Source of the DNA: JBGFRR01 sp041695045
GTDB taxonomy: Bacteria; Bacteroidota; Ignavibacteria; UBA10030
DNA length: 14,679 nucleotides
Direction: 5' to 3'
Assembly (NCBI GenBank): GCA_041695045.1
Contig: JBGFRR010000042.1
Coordinates: forward strand, 1 to 14,679
Shown: piece after piece, positions 7,368-14,392 of the stretch
Numbering within the stretch: position 1 is the stretch's first letter
Layout: every line of letters begins with the position of its first letter
The notes under the pieces: generated by a model
The model's database searches: none
What the model was told of the DNA's origin: nothing
Seen by the model: the letters and a program-made list of their open reading frames with translations, nothing else
Position numbers and translations under genes: made by a program

Positions 7368-9606
7368 AGTTCGTAAACCTCAACCGCAGCGAGTTCATCA
7401 CCACACTCACTGAGCTGAACGCCATCGCTGCTGCCGCATAGATTGGATTCAACAAACCGAGCGCTGCTACAGGAATGCCAATCACGTTGTAGATAAATGC
7501 CCAGAAGAGATTTTGCTTGATGGCCCGGATGGTTTTGTGTGAAAGCTGGATTGCCTCTGCTACACCGCGGAGATCGCTTTTCATCAGTGTGATGTCAGCC
7601 GTCTCCATTGCAACATCGGTACCGGTGCCCATCGCAATGCCCACATCGGCCTGAGCGAGGGCAGGCGCATCGTTGATGCCGTCGCCGGCCATTGCCACGA
7701 TTCTTCCTTCCGCTTGAAGTGCGTGCACATGCTTCGCCTTATCATGCGGAAGCACCTCGGCTATGACCCGCTCAATCCCAGCCTGTCGAGCAATAGCTTC
7801 GGCTGTGCGGCGATTGTCACCACTCATCATCACCACTTCAAGTCCCATCTCCTTAAGTCTTACCACTGCCTTTTGCGATGATGGCTTGATGGTATCGGCG
7901 ATAGCGATAACGCCGGCTAACCGTCCGTTCAACGAGACAAGCACAGGCGTTTTGCCTTCTTCGGCCACTCGTTGAAGAATCATCTCTGCCTCGACGACAT
8001 TCACGGAAGACCCATCCATCAGCAGCCGATTCCCGATGAGAACGGCGTCGCCGTCGACAGTTGCGGTGATTCCCCTCCCCGTAATCGAGAGAAACGAATG
8101 AACATCGGCCGGTGCGATACCTTTCGACTGCGCGTATTCGACGATGGCTTGACCTAACGGATGCTCGGATCGCTTCTCGACGGAGGCCGCACGGTGCAGG
8201 AGCGTAGCCGAATCGAAACCGTTGAGCGGAACGACATCGGCGACCGACGGCTTGCCGCTCGTGATCGTTCCCGTCTTGTCCAACACCACCGTCTGAACCT
8301 TATGCGCTCGCTCTAAGCTTTCCGCATTCTTGATGAGAATGCCGCGAGTCGCTCCAAGTCCGGTCCCAACCATGATGGCGGTCGGCGTCGCCAGTCCCAG
8401 CGCGCAGGGACACGCGATGATCAGGACGGCGATGAAGTTCATCATCGCAGCCGTAAACCCCGAACCTCCAACCACGAACCATAGGACAAATGTCAGCAAG
8501 GAAATTCCAATGACGATCGGTACGAAGACCGACGCAATCTTGTTCGCAAGTGTCTGGATCGGTGCTTTGGAACCCTGCGCCGCTTCAACGAGCTTGATGA
8601 TCTGGGCGATGACCGTTTCTTTTCCGACTGCTGTTGCGCGGAACTCGATACTGCCGTTTTTATTGATTGTCCCGCCGATAACTTTGTCGCCGATGGTCTT
8701 CTCGACCGGGATGCTCTCCCCCGTGACCATCGACTCATCCACCGACGTAAAGCCATCGGTAATCAGACCGTCCACTGGAATCTTTTCGCCCGGCCGCACG
8801 ATCACAATATCGTCATGCACTACGTCCTCGATGGGAATGCCGATGTCTCGCCCGTTGCGAACCACACGCGCCGTTTTCGGCTGTAATTCCATCAGTTTTT
8901 TGATGGCGTCGGAAGCGCGCTGCTTGGCTTTCGCTTCGAGCAGTCGGCCCATCAAGATCAACGTAACGATGACGGCTGCCGTGTCAAAGTACACATGCGA
9001 CCGCACGTCTGATGGAAACCAATGTGGGAACAGAACCACGAGAGTGCTGTAGAGATACGCCGTCCCCGTGCCGACTGCGACTAAGGTGTTCATGTCGGAT
9101 GTGAAATGACGCGCGAGCTTCCAGGCGATCGTGAAGAACCGCTTTCCGGAAACTGCCATCACGAGCGTGGTTGCGATGAGCAATAGTTTGTTCGTGTCGT
9201 CCATCGAAAGCGGCCACCAGGCCGTGAACCCTGCCCAAGTCGGTGTCATCATCACCATACTGATGACCATAATGGGCAGTGTGAGGATAGCGCTGAAAAG
9301 GAACTCTCGTTTGAGTTTCAGATAACTTTCCGTGGGTTCTCCGGTCGGTGTTTTGTGGTGTTCGGCGGACTCTTCGGTCGGCACAACAAGTTTGTAGCCT
9401 GCTGCATCCACTGCGCTGGCAAGCTCCGGCAACTTCACTTTTGACGGGTCGAACGTGAGTGCGACCTTCTCCGTCGCAAGGTTAACGTTCGCTTCCTGCA
9501 CTCCTTCGATCTTTTTCAGCGTCTTCTCGACACGCAGCACGCAGCTTGCACAGGTCATGCCTTCAACGGGAAGGGTGAGAGTTTGATATGACTCTTTCTT
9601 GTTCAT
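7363..9606 (-). CDS. copA: Copper-exporting P1B-type ATPase
   Basis: This pump uses ATP to move Cu(I) out of the cytoplasm. The 747-residue protein has every expected element: one N-terminal heavy-metal domain with GMTCASC (Cys19 and Cys22), paired membrane helices at about 102-158 and 172-220, the actuator motif TGES (295-298), the transmembrane CPC metal site (399-401), the phosphorylated Asp443 in DKTGTIT, the HP locus (His482-Pro483) in the nucleotide domain, and GDGINDAP (641-648). The last two helices carry Tyr706-Asn707 and a Met-Asn-Ser-Leu stretch (737-740), which matches the Cu(I)-selective P1B-1 pattern. It follows copZ by 34 bp in the same direction, so the two are probably cotranscribed. 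Its ribosome binding site is weak, which may make it depend on copZ translation. Its last codons run into the palindromic repeat at 7319-7367. No truncation is seen. Confidence 0.96.
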   Translation of the reverse strand: MNKKESYQTLTLPVEGMTCASCVLRVEKTLKKIEGVQEANVNLATEKVALTFDPSKVKLPELASAVDAAGYKLVVPTEESAEHHKTPTGEPTESYLKLKREFLFSAILTLPIMVISMVMMTPTWAGFTAWWPLSMDDTNKLLLIATTLVMAVSGKRFFTIAWKLARHFTSDMNTLVAVGTGTAYLYSTLVVLFPHWFPSDVRSHVYFDTAAVIVTLILMGRLLEAKAKQRASDAIKKLMELQPKTARVVRNGRDIGIPIEDVVHDDIVIVRPGEKIPVDGLITDGFTSVDESMVTGESIPVEKTIGDKVIGGTINKNGSIEFRATAVGKETVIAQIIKLVEAAQGSKAPIQTLANKIASVFVPIVIGISLLTFVLWFVVGGSGFTAAMMNFIAVLIIACPCALGLATPTAIMVGTGLGATRGILIKNAESLERAHKVQTVVLDKTGTITSGKPSVADVVPLNGFDSATLLHRAASVEKRSEHPLGQAIVEYAQSKGIAPADVHSFLSITGRGITATVDGDAVLIGNRLLMDGSSVNVVEAEMILQRVAEEGKTPVLVSLNGRLAGVIAIADTIKPSSQKAVVRLKEMGLEVVMMSGDNRRTAEAIARQAGIERVIAEVLPHDKAKHVHALQAEGRIVAMAGDGINDAPALAQADVGIAMGTGTDVAMETADITLMKSDLRGVAEAIQLSHKTIRAIKQNLFWAFIYNVIGIPVAALGLLNPIYAAAAMAFSSVSVVMNSLRLRFTNL

Positions 9607-9640
9607 TGTACGTTTCTATCCAACTTTCAACAATATAGCT

Positions 9641-9850
9641 TCAGTTGACTGAGACAACTCGATAACCGGCTTCCTCAACTGCCGCAGCCAGTTGTTCGTT
9701 TGTGACCGTTGTTTCATCGACCTGCACTTTCGCGCTCCCGATCCGCACATCTTCGACGACGACCTTGGGCAACTTGCTGAGCTCTTTGCGCACCGCCATC
9801 ACACAATGTCCACACGTCATTCCTTCGATCTCCAGTTCGATTGTTTTCAT
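9641..9850 (-). CDS. copZ: CopZ-like copper chaperone (heavy-metal-associated domain)
   Basis: A 69-residue free-standing HMA domain that should bind Cu(I) through GMTCGHC (Cys13 and Cys16) and hand it to the N-terminal domain of the CopA encoded just downstream. The predicted babbabb ferredoxin-like fold is complete, ending in EEAGYRVVSVN, and the length is normal for CopZ. ATG 9850 is preceded on the - strand by TTGGAGA, a fair ribosome binding site. This is the first gene of a two-gene unit with copA. No CueR-, CsoR- or CopY-like regulator lies in the window, and I saw no clear dyad operator in the 122 bp upstream. A mercury-binding MerP role is less likely given the partner pump. Confidence 0.92.
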   Translation of the reverse strand: MKTIELEIEGMTCGHCVMAVRKELSKLPKVVVEDVRIGSAKVQVDETTVTNEQLAAAVEEAGYRVVSVN

Positions 9851-9867
9851 AGAAATTCTCCAAGGTT

Positions 9868-9908
9868 ATGAGCCTGAGGCTCATGCGCCTGCCTGTTCGG
9901 CAGACAGG
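9868..9908. repeat. Two short hairpins between copZ and the toxin gene
   Basis: The first is ATGAGCCTGAGGCTCAT (9868-9884), a 7-bp stem. The second pairs CCTGCCTG (9888-9895) with CAGACAGG (9901-9908) with one mismatch around a TTCGG loop. They lie after the toxin gene and before copZ, so they may mark a transcript end or simply be dispersed palindromes. No T-run follows either. Confidence 0.45.
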
Positions 9909-9972
9909 CCTCTGGCGTAGATTTCCGTTGCCCTTCAACCATTTCAACAATCGCCATTGGCTGCCTGCAGGT

Positions 9973-10269
9973 TTATCGAATTACTAAATCAATCTGAGTT
10001 AGATCGCGTTTGAAATGGATGACAGCGAGAACTTCTATCCTCTCTGTGGAGAGTTGATAGATAAGGCGGTAAGAGTAGAGAAAGATTTCACGAACACTGG
10101 GATCATCAATTTCTGGAACGATACGCCCCTTCTTGGGAAAACGCAGTAGTTCCTCTGATGCTTGAAGAATATCTGCCGATACCTTTTTAGCGTATCGCCT
10201 CGAATCTTTCGCAATGAAGTCGTGGATGAGTCGCAGGTCCTGTTGGGCGGGACGGGACCATATTACCAT
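9973..10269 (-). CDS. Type II toxin of the ParE/RelE superfamily
   Basis: A 98-residue protein with the ParE/RelE layout. An N-terminal strand (VIWSRPAQQDLRLIHDFI) leads into two helices (to about residue 45), then a sheet with FPKKGRIVPEI, VREIFLYSYRLIYQL and IEVLAVIHFKRDL. The R-E-(I)-(F)-(L)...YRL(I)Y pattern is typical of ParE-type proteins. Members either poison DNA gyrase (ParE) or cleave mRNA on the ribosome (RelE); sequence alone does not decide, though the FPxxGR and HxxRD pattern favours ParE. Its ATG overlaps the end of the antitoxin gene by 7 bp, so it should be translated by coupling and neutralised by that partner. The gene looks full-length. Confidence 0.88.
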   Translation of the reverse strand: MVIWSRPAQQDLRLIHDFIAKDSRRYAKKVSADILQASEELLRFPKKGRIVPEIDDPSVREIFLYSYRLIYQLSTERIEVLAVIHFKRDLTQIDLVIR

Positions 10270-10442
10270 GACTCCATTTCCTTTTTCAAATCTTCGGTCG
10301 AGATAACCTCTCCACGCTCGACAGCAGTTCGCCCCCTCCGAACTTTCTCAATGACATAAAGCCGATACATGATATCATCTATTGTTGTCTCGTCCGGAAG
10401 CTTTGCGATTGCATTGAGTGCTTCTTTCTTCAGGGATTCCAT
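10263..10442 (-). CDS. Antitoxin of the ParE/RelE-type pair
   Basis: A 59-residue protein reading MESLKKEALNAIAKLPDETT, then IDDIMYRLYVIEKVRRGRTA, then VERGEVISTEDLKKEMESW. The LPDETTIDDI(M)YRLYV(I) block followed by a GEVIS.E(D) stretch is a pattern I associate with small uncharacterised antitoxins that accompany RelE/ParE toxins. It should sequester the toxin through its C-terminal helix and may bind its own promoter, although no classic DNA-binding fold is obvious. ATG 10442 has a very strong ribosome binding site (AAGGAGGTGAT just upstream). Its TAA (10263-10265) lies inside the start of the toxin gene. The function is inferred from position and length as much as from sequence. Confidence 0.8.
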   Translation of the reverse strand: MESLKKEALNAIAKLPDETTIDDIMYRLYVIEKVRRGRTAVERGEVISTEDLKKEMESW

Positions 10443-10465
10443 ATCACCTCCTTCAATACTGTCTA

Positions 10466-10494
10466 ATGATATTTCTTTCCTCCATCAGAATCAA
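10466..10494 (-). promoter_or_regulatory. Probable sigma70-type promoter of the toxin-antitoxin operon
   Basis: On the - strand TTGATT (10494-10489) and TATCAT (10471-10466) are separated by exactly 17 bp. Transcription would begin near 10459, leaving a leader of about 17 bases that carries the strong ribosome binding site before ATG 10442. Confidence 0.45.
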
Positions 10495-10549
10495 GCCGCG
10501 AAATCGTTAGCTTTGGAAAATGTTACAAAACCCAGACTGAAGCAATAGC

Positions 10550-10578
10550 TTGACAATTCCGAAAGTGCGGCATACATT
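10550..10578 (+). promoter_or_regulatory. Probable sigma70-type promoter of the PAS-domain gene
   Basis: A perfect TTGACA (10550-10555) is followed, after a 17-bp spacer, by TACATT (10573-10578). Transcription would begin near 10585. GGGGAGGAG at 10601-10609 then serves the GTG start at 10612. A six-codon frame from ATG 10595 ends with a TGA that overlaps that GTG. The promoter faces away from the toxin-antitoxin promoter in the shared 169-bp region and now reads toward the insertion sequence. Confidence 0.5.
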
Positions 10579-10611
10579 CGTAGAAGAAAATTCTATGATT
10601 GGGGAGGAGTT

Positions 10612-10970
10612 GTGAAGGCAAGTACGTTTTTGGATGAATTCCACCGCTTTTTCTTCGGAGAAAGTCGTGATGGTATTTGGCTTGGTGGTCTTGAGAGACC
10701 GATGCCGACGGCGCTTCCGGCGGAAGAGCAGGTTCAACATCTCGTCCAGCATGCGTATCTCGCGGATTGCAACGAAAGTTCCGCACGGATGTATGGATGC
10801 GACTCGCCAACAGAACTTGTCGGTGTTCGGCTGCCTGAGTTGTTTGTCCTCTCCGACCCAATGAATATGGGTACTCTGAAACGTTTTCTTGCTTCAGGTT
10901 TCAGAATTCACGATGCTGTCACACACGAGCGTGACCGGCATAGCACGTCGGTGTATTTCATCAACACAGG
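10612..10970 (+). pseudogene. PAS-domain protein truncated by the insertion sequence
   Basis: About 119 native codons remain. They read as a PAS-type sensor domain of the kind found at the front of histidine kinases and other regulators: GLERPMPTALPAEEQVQHLV, then HAYLADCNESSARMYG, then ELVGVRLPELF and HERDRHSTSVYFINT. In intact relatives the last strand (a VVGIVEDG...WGTQRD-like stretch) and an output domain follow. Here the frame enters the IS left end at about 10971 and stops at 11002-11004 after about eleven foreign codons. The start is GTG at 10612 with a good ribosome binding site. Which output domain was lost (kinase, GGDEF, HTH or other) cannot be told, because the sequence beyond the IS belongs to a different gene. 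A stable PAS-only stub is unlikely because the fold is incomplete. Confidence 0.75.
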
Positions 10971-10995
10971 GGTAATGTCCGTATCTTTGTGTAAA
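10971..10995 (+). repeat. Left terminal inverted repeat of the IS256-family element
   Basis: The 25 bases match the reverse complement of the right end at 19 positions. The inner part (TGTGTAAA) is identical, and a second shared block, GGAGGT, follows at 11004-11009. The repeat supplies the stop codon that closes the interrupted PAS frame. Confidence 0.75.
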
Positions 10996-11017
10996 AAAAA
11001 CTAGGAGGTGCCGCTCC

Positions 11018-11060
11018 GATAGATTAGATTTGTAGAGCAACCTAACAAACACAATCTATC
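11018..11060 (+). promoter_or_regulatory. Stem-loop in the transposase leader
   Basis: GATAGATT (11018-11025) pairs with AATCTATC (11053-11060). After three mismatches TTTGT pairs with ACAAA, leaving a loop of about 12 bases. It ends a few bases before the transposase ribosome binding site (AAGGAG at about 11063). Such leader hairpins in insertion sequences often shield the start site from outside transcripts; that role is inferred here. Confidence 0.5.
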
Positions 11061-11077
11061 ATAAGGAGACAGCACCC

Positions 11078-12223
11078 ATGAAGAAGGTATCAGCAAAAGA
11101 ACAGAAGCGCAAGGCATATGAAGAGTATTTGCAGCAAGAAGGAGTCTTGACGTTCGAACATTTTCAGAAAGCCGCGATGGAACGTGTACTGCAAGACGCC
11201 GTGGAAAGTGAAGTTGATGTGTTTCTCGGACGGAAGCGCTATGAACACGCGGCCACGCCGGCGGAGTTCCGGGGCCATCGCAATGGTTCGTATGAGAGAA
11301 CCATTAAGAGTGCGTATGTGCGGGGGCTATCGACCCGCGACATCGAACAAACGCTGATTGACGAGAAGGGGAAACCGATTCTCTCGCGCAGTGTCGTGAG
11401 CGAGTTGAACGAACGCCTGTACGCAGAGTACGAGCAGTTTCGTCAACGGGACTTGAGCACGCTGGAGGTGGTCTATCTGTTTGTTGATGGCGTCTATGAA
11501 GCAGTGCGCAAGTACACGAACAACCAAGCCATGTTGTGTGCCTGGGCGATTCTGAGCAATGGTACCAAGCAAATGGTGCACATTGCCGTAGCACAAAGTG
11601 AAAGTCAACAGGCAGGGGAAACCTTTTTTGAAGATTTGTTGCGACGCGGGCTGCGTCAGCCTTTGCTGGTGATCAGCGATGGGAATCCGGGATTGGTGAA
11701 TGCAATCGTACAGAAATTTCCGGTCGCCCATCGTCAGCGGTGCATTGCGCATACGTTGCGCAACATCATGGTCAAGCTCCCTCATGATCGTCAGCAGGAG
11801 ATCCTCACGAAGGTGAAAGAAATCTACTACACAGCAAGTTACGAATCGGCACAGTTGCTCGCTGCCCGCTTTATCGAACAACACGCGAAAGACTTTCCGG
11901 AAGCGGTGAAATGTTTCAGTGATGGTCTTGAGGCATGCCTCACACATTTGAAATTCCCCGCAGGACATCACAAGTTCATTCGGACAACGAACCTGTTGGA
12001 GCGATCATTTGAAGAAGAGAAACGTCGGACCAAAATTTTGCCGCGCCATGCACACGAACGAGGAATGATGGGCCTGGTCTTCGGTGTGTTGCATCGAGCG
12101 TCCCAGCGTTGGCAGAACGTCTCGATGAATGCAGTGGAGTTCTCACAACTCAGACAGATTCGTCATCTTGTCTGTCCCAAAGATTCAGATAACAACTACA
12201 TTTCCTCTCGGATCGCAGCGTAA
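11078..12223 (+). CDS. IS256-family (Mutator-type) transposase
   Basis: This 381-residue DDE transposase catalyses excision and insertion of its element. The likely catalytic residues are Asp137 (VYLFVDGVYEAVRK), Asp201 (LLVISDGNPGLVNAI) and Glu308 (TTNLLERSFEEEKRRTK). The HRQRCIAHTLRNI block (218-230) is a family hallmark, and the N-terminal part (FLGRKRYEH, FRGHRNGSYERTI) matches the Mutator-type DNA-binding region. The length is within the family range (about 380-410), and the frame is unbroken, so the protein is probably active. ATG 11078 follows AAGGAGA. Its 3' end is 59 bp from the right end of the element, and that interval holds the CCCGCCTCAGGCAGG palindrome-like sequence. Confidence 0.95.
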   Translation: MKKVSAKEQKRKAYEEYLQQEGVLTFEHFQKAAMERVLQDAVESEVDVFLGRKRYEHAATPAEFRGHRNGSYERTIKSAYVRGLSTRDIEQTLIDEKGKPILSRSVVSELNERLYAEYEQFRQRDLSTLEVVYLFVDGVYEAVRKYTNNQAMLCAWAILSNGTKQMVHIAVAQSESQQAGETFFEDLLRRGLRQPLLVISDGNPGLVNAIVQKFPVAHRQRCIAHTLRNIMVKLPHDRQQEILTKVKEIYYTASYESAQLLAARFIEQHAKDFPEAVKCFSDGLEACLTHLKFPAGHHKFIRTTNLLERSFEEEKRRTKILPRHAHERGMMGLVFGVLHRASQRWQNVSMNAVEFSQLRQIRHLVCPKDSDNNYISSRIAA

Positions 12224-12257
12224 GCCCGCCTCAGGCAGGTGCAACCTCCGAAAAAAG

Positions 12258-12282
12258 TTTACACAGAAAAAAGGACTTGACC
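12258..12282 (-). repeat. Right terminal inverted repeat of the IS256-family element
   Basis: Read on the - strand it begins GGTCAAGTCC and ends TGTGTAAA, pairing with the left end at 19 of 25 positions. The complementary ACCTCC block lies inside at 12244-12249. Confidence 0.75.
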
Positions 12283-12444
12283 GTCTTTCAAACAATCTTG
12301 CGGGAAACACGGAATGCTGGACTCGTCATTATCATGCATGACGCATTTGAATACATGAGGTTCTTTGATAAGATTGTAAGTTTGAGCGGGCCTCGCACAT
12401 CGGCGGTGCAGACCACAACACAGGAGGGTGTACACTATGCATAA
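12283..12444 (+). pseudogene. 3' end (53 codons) of an unidentified gene, cut off by the IS
   Basis: Immediately after the IS right end the frame reads VFQTILRETRNAGLVIIMHD, then AFEYMRFFDKIVSLSGPRTS and ends ...TQEGVHYA. It looks like real protein and does not continue the PAS domain interrupted on the left side of the IS. The helix, a G-(L)-VII-strand, His-Asp, and FFDKIVSL pattern vaguely resembles the end of an ABC-transporter ATPase (H-loop followed by a D-loop-like strand), but one residue seems missing before the His, so I do not assign it. Its TAA at 12442-12444 overlaps by 8 bp the ATG of the outer-membrane protein gene at 12437, which suggests that the two once formed a translationally coupled operon. 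Confidence 0.5.
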
Positions 12445-14389
12445 ATGGTTCTTCTCATTCATCCTCCTCTATGCAGCTTATGCCCCTCTTGTTTCAGTTC
12501 CCGCGCAAACCATTGTTGCCCAAAAGCTTGAACGCGCTGAAGAGCTTTACCATCTTCAGGAGGGATACAAGCTTACAACCATTATTCCGGCTCTCGCTCA
12601 GGAGACAGAAGATTCTTGCATCGTGCGCCTTGGCTATACACGTTCAGAGTTTCTCGTGCTTTTCCTGAATTATCAAAAGCAGATTGACGCCAATTCTCGT
12701 CGACGAGACGCCGAAGGATTAGCGCGGCAGCAAGAGGATGCGGTCTACGTATTGTTGTCTTCAAACGGGCTGGGAAAAGACTCTTATTGGATCGCCACAA
12801 ATCCTTTGGGGACAATTCTGGATAAAGTGCTTACGGCTGCCGGCCAGTCGGAATGGGATGGTGATCTTGAGGTGGAGGTTCAAGAAACAGCCTATGGATG
12901 GACGGCGCTGTTGAAAATTCCCTTTTCTACAATCTCGTATGTCCAGTCGGATTGGGGAATCCAGATCATGCGGGTGGTTTATCGCAAAGGCACAATTCAA
13001 CTCCTCAATCCTACAGCGATCGGCAACCTGCTCCAAGAAGTTAGACCATTTCAACTTGACTTTTCGTATATCCGGCCGCCAAAAGGATTTGATCTCTCCT
13101 TTGTGCCCAGCATAAGGTTTGGACGGGAAGGCCAAACGACGGAGCTTTCCGGTGGAGGGACGTTCCGATTTAAGCAGGGAGAGAATAATCTTCTCGACCT
13201 CACCTACAAACCTGATTTCTCTGAGGTGGATGTCGACATTCAGCAATTCAGCTTGGAACGACTTCCGATTAACTATCCTGAGAAGCGCCCGTTCTTTGTC
13301 GAGGGCGGTTCATTTCTTCGTTCACCACTCCCACTGATCCGTACTCGAAATCTGATCCTTCCAGATTATGGAGCAAAGTTCTATTCGGTATCGGAACGAC
13401 ACACTTTTGTTACGCATTTCGTGAAGGACAGCTCCTATCAGGACGTTTCATTCTCTCGCTTTGTGTACTCCCCCTTTCGACAAACACACCTGGCGACAGC
13501 TCTTATCTTGAGCAACGAGAATTATAACGTCGCTTCACTCGATGCTTCACATTACATAGAGCCATGGAAAGTAACCTTTCAAGGGCAATTGGGGAAGCGC
13601 TTGAATAACAATGCCACGGCGCGCTATCTCAGCCTTGCGCGCAGAGAAACACCCGGTTTTTCCGCTTCAGTTGAATTCACCAACCTCGACCGAGGTTTTC
13701 TTTCCCCGTTCAACCGCATTTCCCTCGTGTTTGACGACATCCGCCATTGGAATGCACAGGCGAGTTATTACTATTTTACACACTTCTTTGTCCAGCCGGC
13801 CATCGCATACACGTCCATTGTGCAAAAATCGAGCGATAGATTACTCTTTGAAACACTCCATGGCTCCGTGAGCGCGGGGAAGATTCCCTTCTTGGTCTTT
13901 GCGGGGGGTACGCGTTCCAACCTTCGATTCCTTCCTCTCTCGAACACAGAGGTTCAAACCGTTTTGATCGGCGCCGGTTATCAAATTTCATCGTGGAATG
14001 CATTGATCCTGCAGTACACCTTTGGAGACTATCTCGGTGGATCAATACGACGAATCGACGGAGAACTCAAGATACCGCCGACAAGCACGATTAATCTCGG
14101 CTTGAGTGGATTTCGGATTCAGTCGCCACTTGACGATTTCCTGCTTCTCCAGTTGTTCGGAGAAGCCGAGCTGTTTCTCAAAGGCTTATTCTTGAAGCCC
14201 TACGTCTCTTACCAAAACGACCGCTTGAGGAACCAAAAACGGATCTTTGTGAATGGAATTCTTTTGTACGAGCCAAGATTTCTCACGGGAATTTATTTGG
14301 CATTAAACAGGCAATTTGCTGTGGATCCGGTTGTCACCCCTCTTTCCAATAAAGAAGTGTTCAAGATTCAATTTGGATACACATATTAA
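12437..14389 (+). CDS. Secreted CBM9-like/DUF5916 outer-membrane protein
   Basis: A 650-residue protein of unknown function, probably an outer-membrane beta-barrel. Residues 1-23 are a signal peptide (HKWFFSFILLYAAYAPLVSV, likely cleaved after VPA). Residues about 55-190 resemble the family-9 carbohydrate-binding-like domain that leads DUF5916 proteins (DAVYVLLSS...YWIATNPLGTILD...WDGDLEVEV...GWTALLKIPFSTI). Residues 258-290 carry the family signature: a PDFSEVDVDIQQ block, then YPEKRPFFVEG. Many alternating aromatic strands follow, and the protein ends FKIQFGYTY, an aromatic end that fits the beta-signal for barrel assembly. It is somewhat shorter than usual relatives (about 700-900). ATG 12437 is chosen over the in-frame GTG at 12428 because AGGAGGG (12422-12428) is 8 bp ahead. 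It may have lost its native promoter when the IS landed upstream. Confidence 0.85.
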   Translation: MHKWFFSFILLYAAYAPLVSVPAQTIVAQKLERAEELYHLQEGYKLTTIIPALAQETEDSCIVRLGYTRSEFLVLFLNYQKQIDANSRRRDAEGLARQQEDAVYVLLSSNGLGKDSYWIATNPLGTILDKVLTAAGQSEWDGDLEVEVQETAYGWTALLKIPFSTISYVQSDWGIQIMRVVYRKGTIQLLNPTAIGNLLQEVRPFQLDFSYIRPPKGFDLSFVPSIRFGREGQTTELSGGGTFRFKQGENNLLDLTYKPDFSEVDVDIQQFSLERLPINYPEKRPFFVEGGSFLRSPLPLIRTRNLILPDYGAKFYSVSERHTFVTHFVKDSSYQDVSFSRFVYSPFRQTHLATALILSNENYNVASLDASHYIEPWKVTFQGQLGKRLNNNATARYLSLARRETPGFSASVEFTNLDRGFLSPFNRISLVFDDIRHWNAQASYYYFTHFFVQPAIAYTSIVQKSSDRLLFETLHGSVSAGKIPFLVFAGGTRSNLRFLPLSNTEVQTVLIGAGYQISSWNALILQYTFGDYLGGSIRRIDGELKIPPTSTINLGLSGFRIQSPLDDFLLLQLFGEAELFLKGLFLKPYVSYQNDRLRNQKRIFVNGILLYEPRFLTGIYLALNRQFAVDPVVTPLSNKEVFKIQFGYTY

Positions 14390-14392
14390 CTG

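Larger units (their letters stand above)
10971..12282 (+). mobile_element. IS256-family insertion sequence, about 1.31 kb
   Basis: A single transposase gene is framed by imperfect terminal inverted repeats. The ends, read inward, begin GGTAATGTCCGTAT and GGTCAAGTCCTTTT, and both continue to TGTGTAAA. They resemble the known IS256 end (GTCCGTATAATTGTGTAAAA). Length and organisation are normal for the family. IS256 elements usually make 8-9 bp target duplications, but none is visible: the flanks are ...CAACACAGG on the left and GTCTTTCAA... on the right. The exact outer ends are uncertain by a few bases. Confidence 0.85.

Noticed and set aside
8330..9052. A 240-codon frame on the + strand opposite copA
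   Set aside because: Shadow of the conserved ATPase coding sequence, rich in Thr, Ser and Ile with no family signal.
10961..12291. Target-site duplication around the IS256-family element
   Set aside because: Compared 7-10 bp on each side with several assumed end positions; only loose similarity (TTTCATCAA versus CTTTCAAAC), which is not a duplication.
12129..12341. A 70-codon + frame spanning the end of the transposase and the right flank
   Set aside because: It runs across the IS end in a frame different from both the transposase and the plausible host tail.
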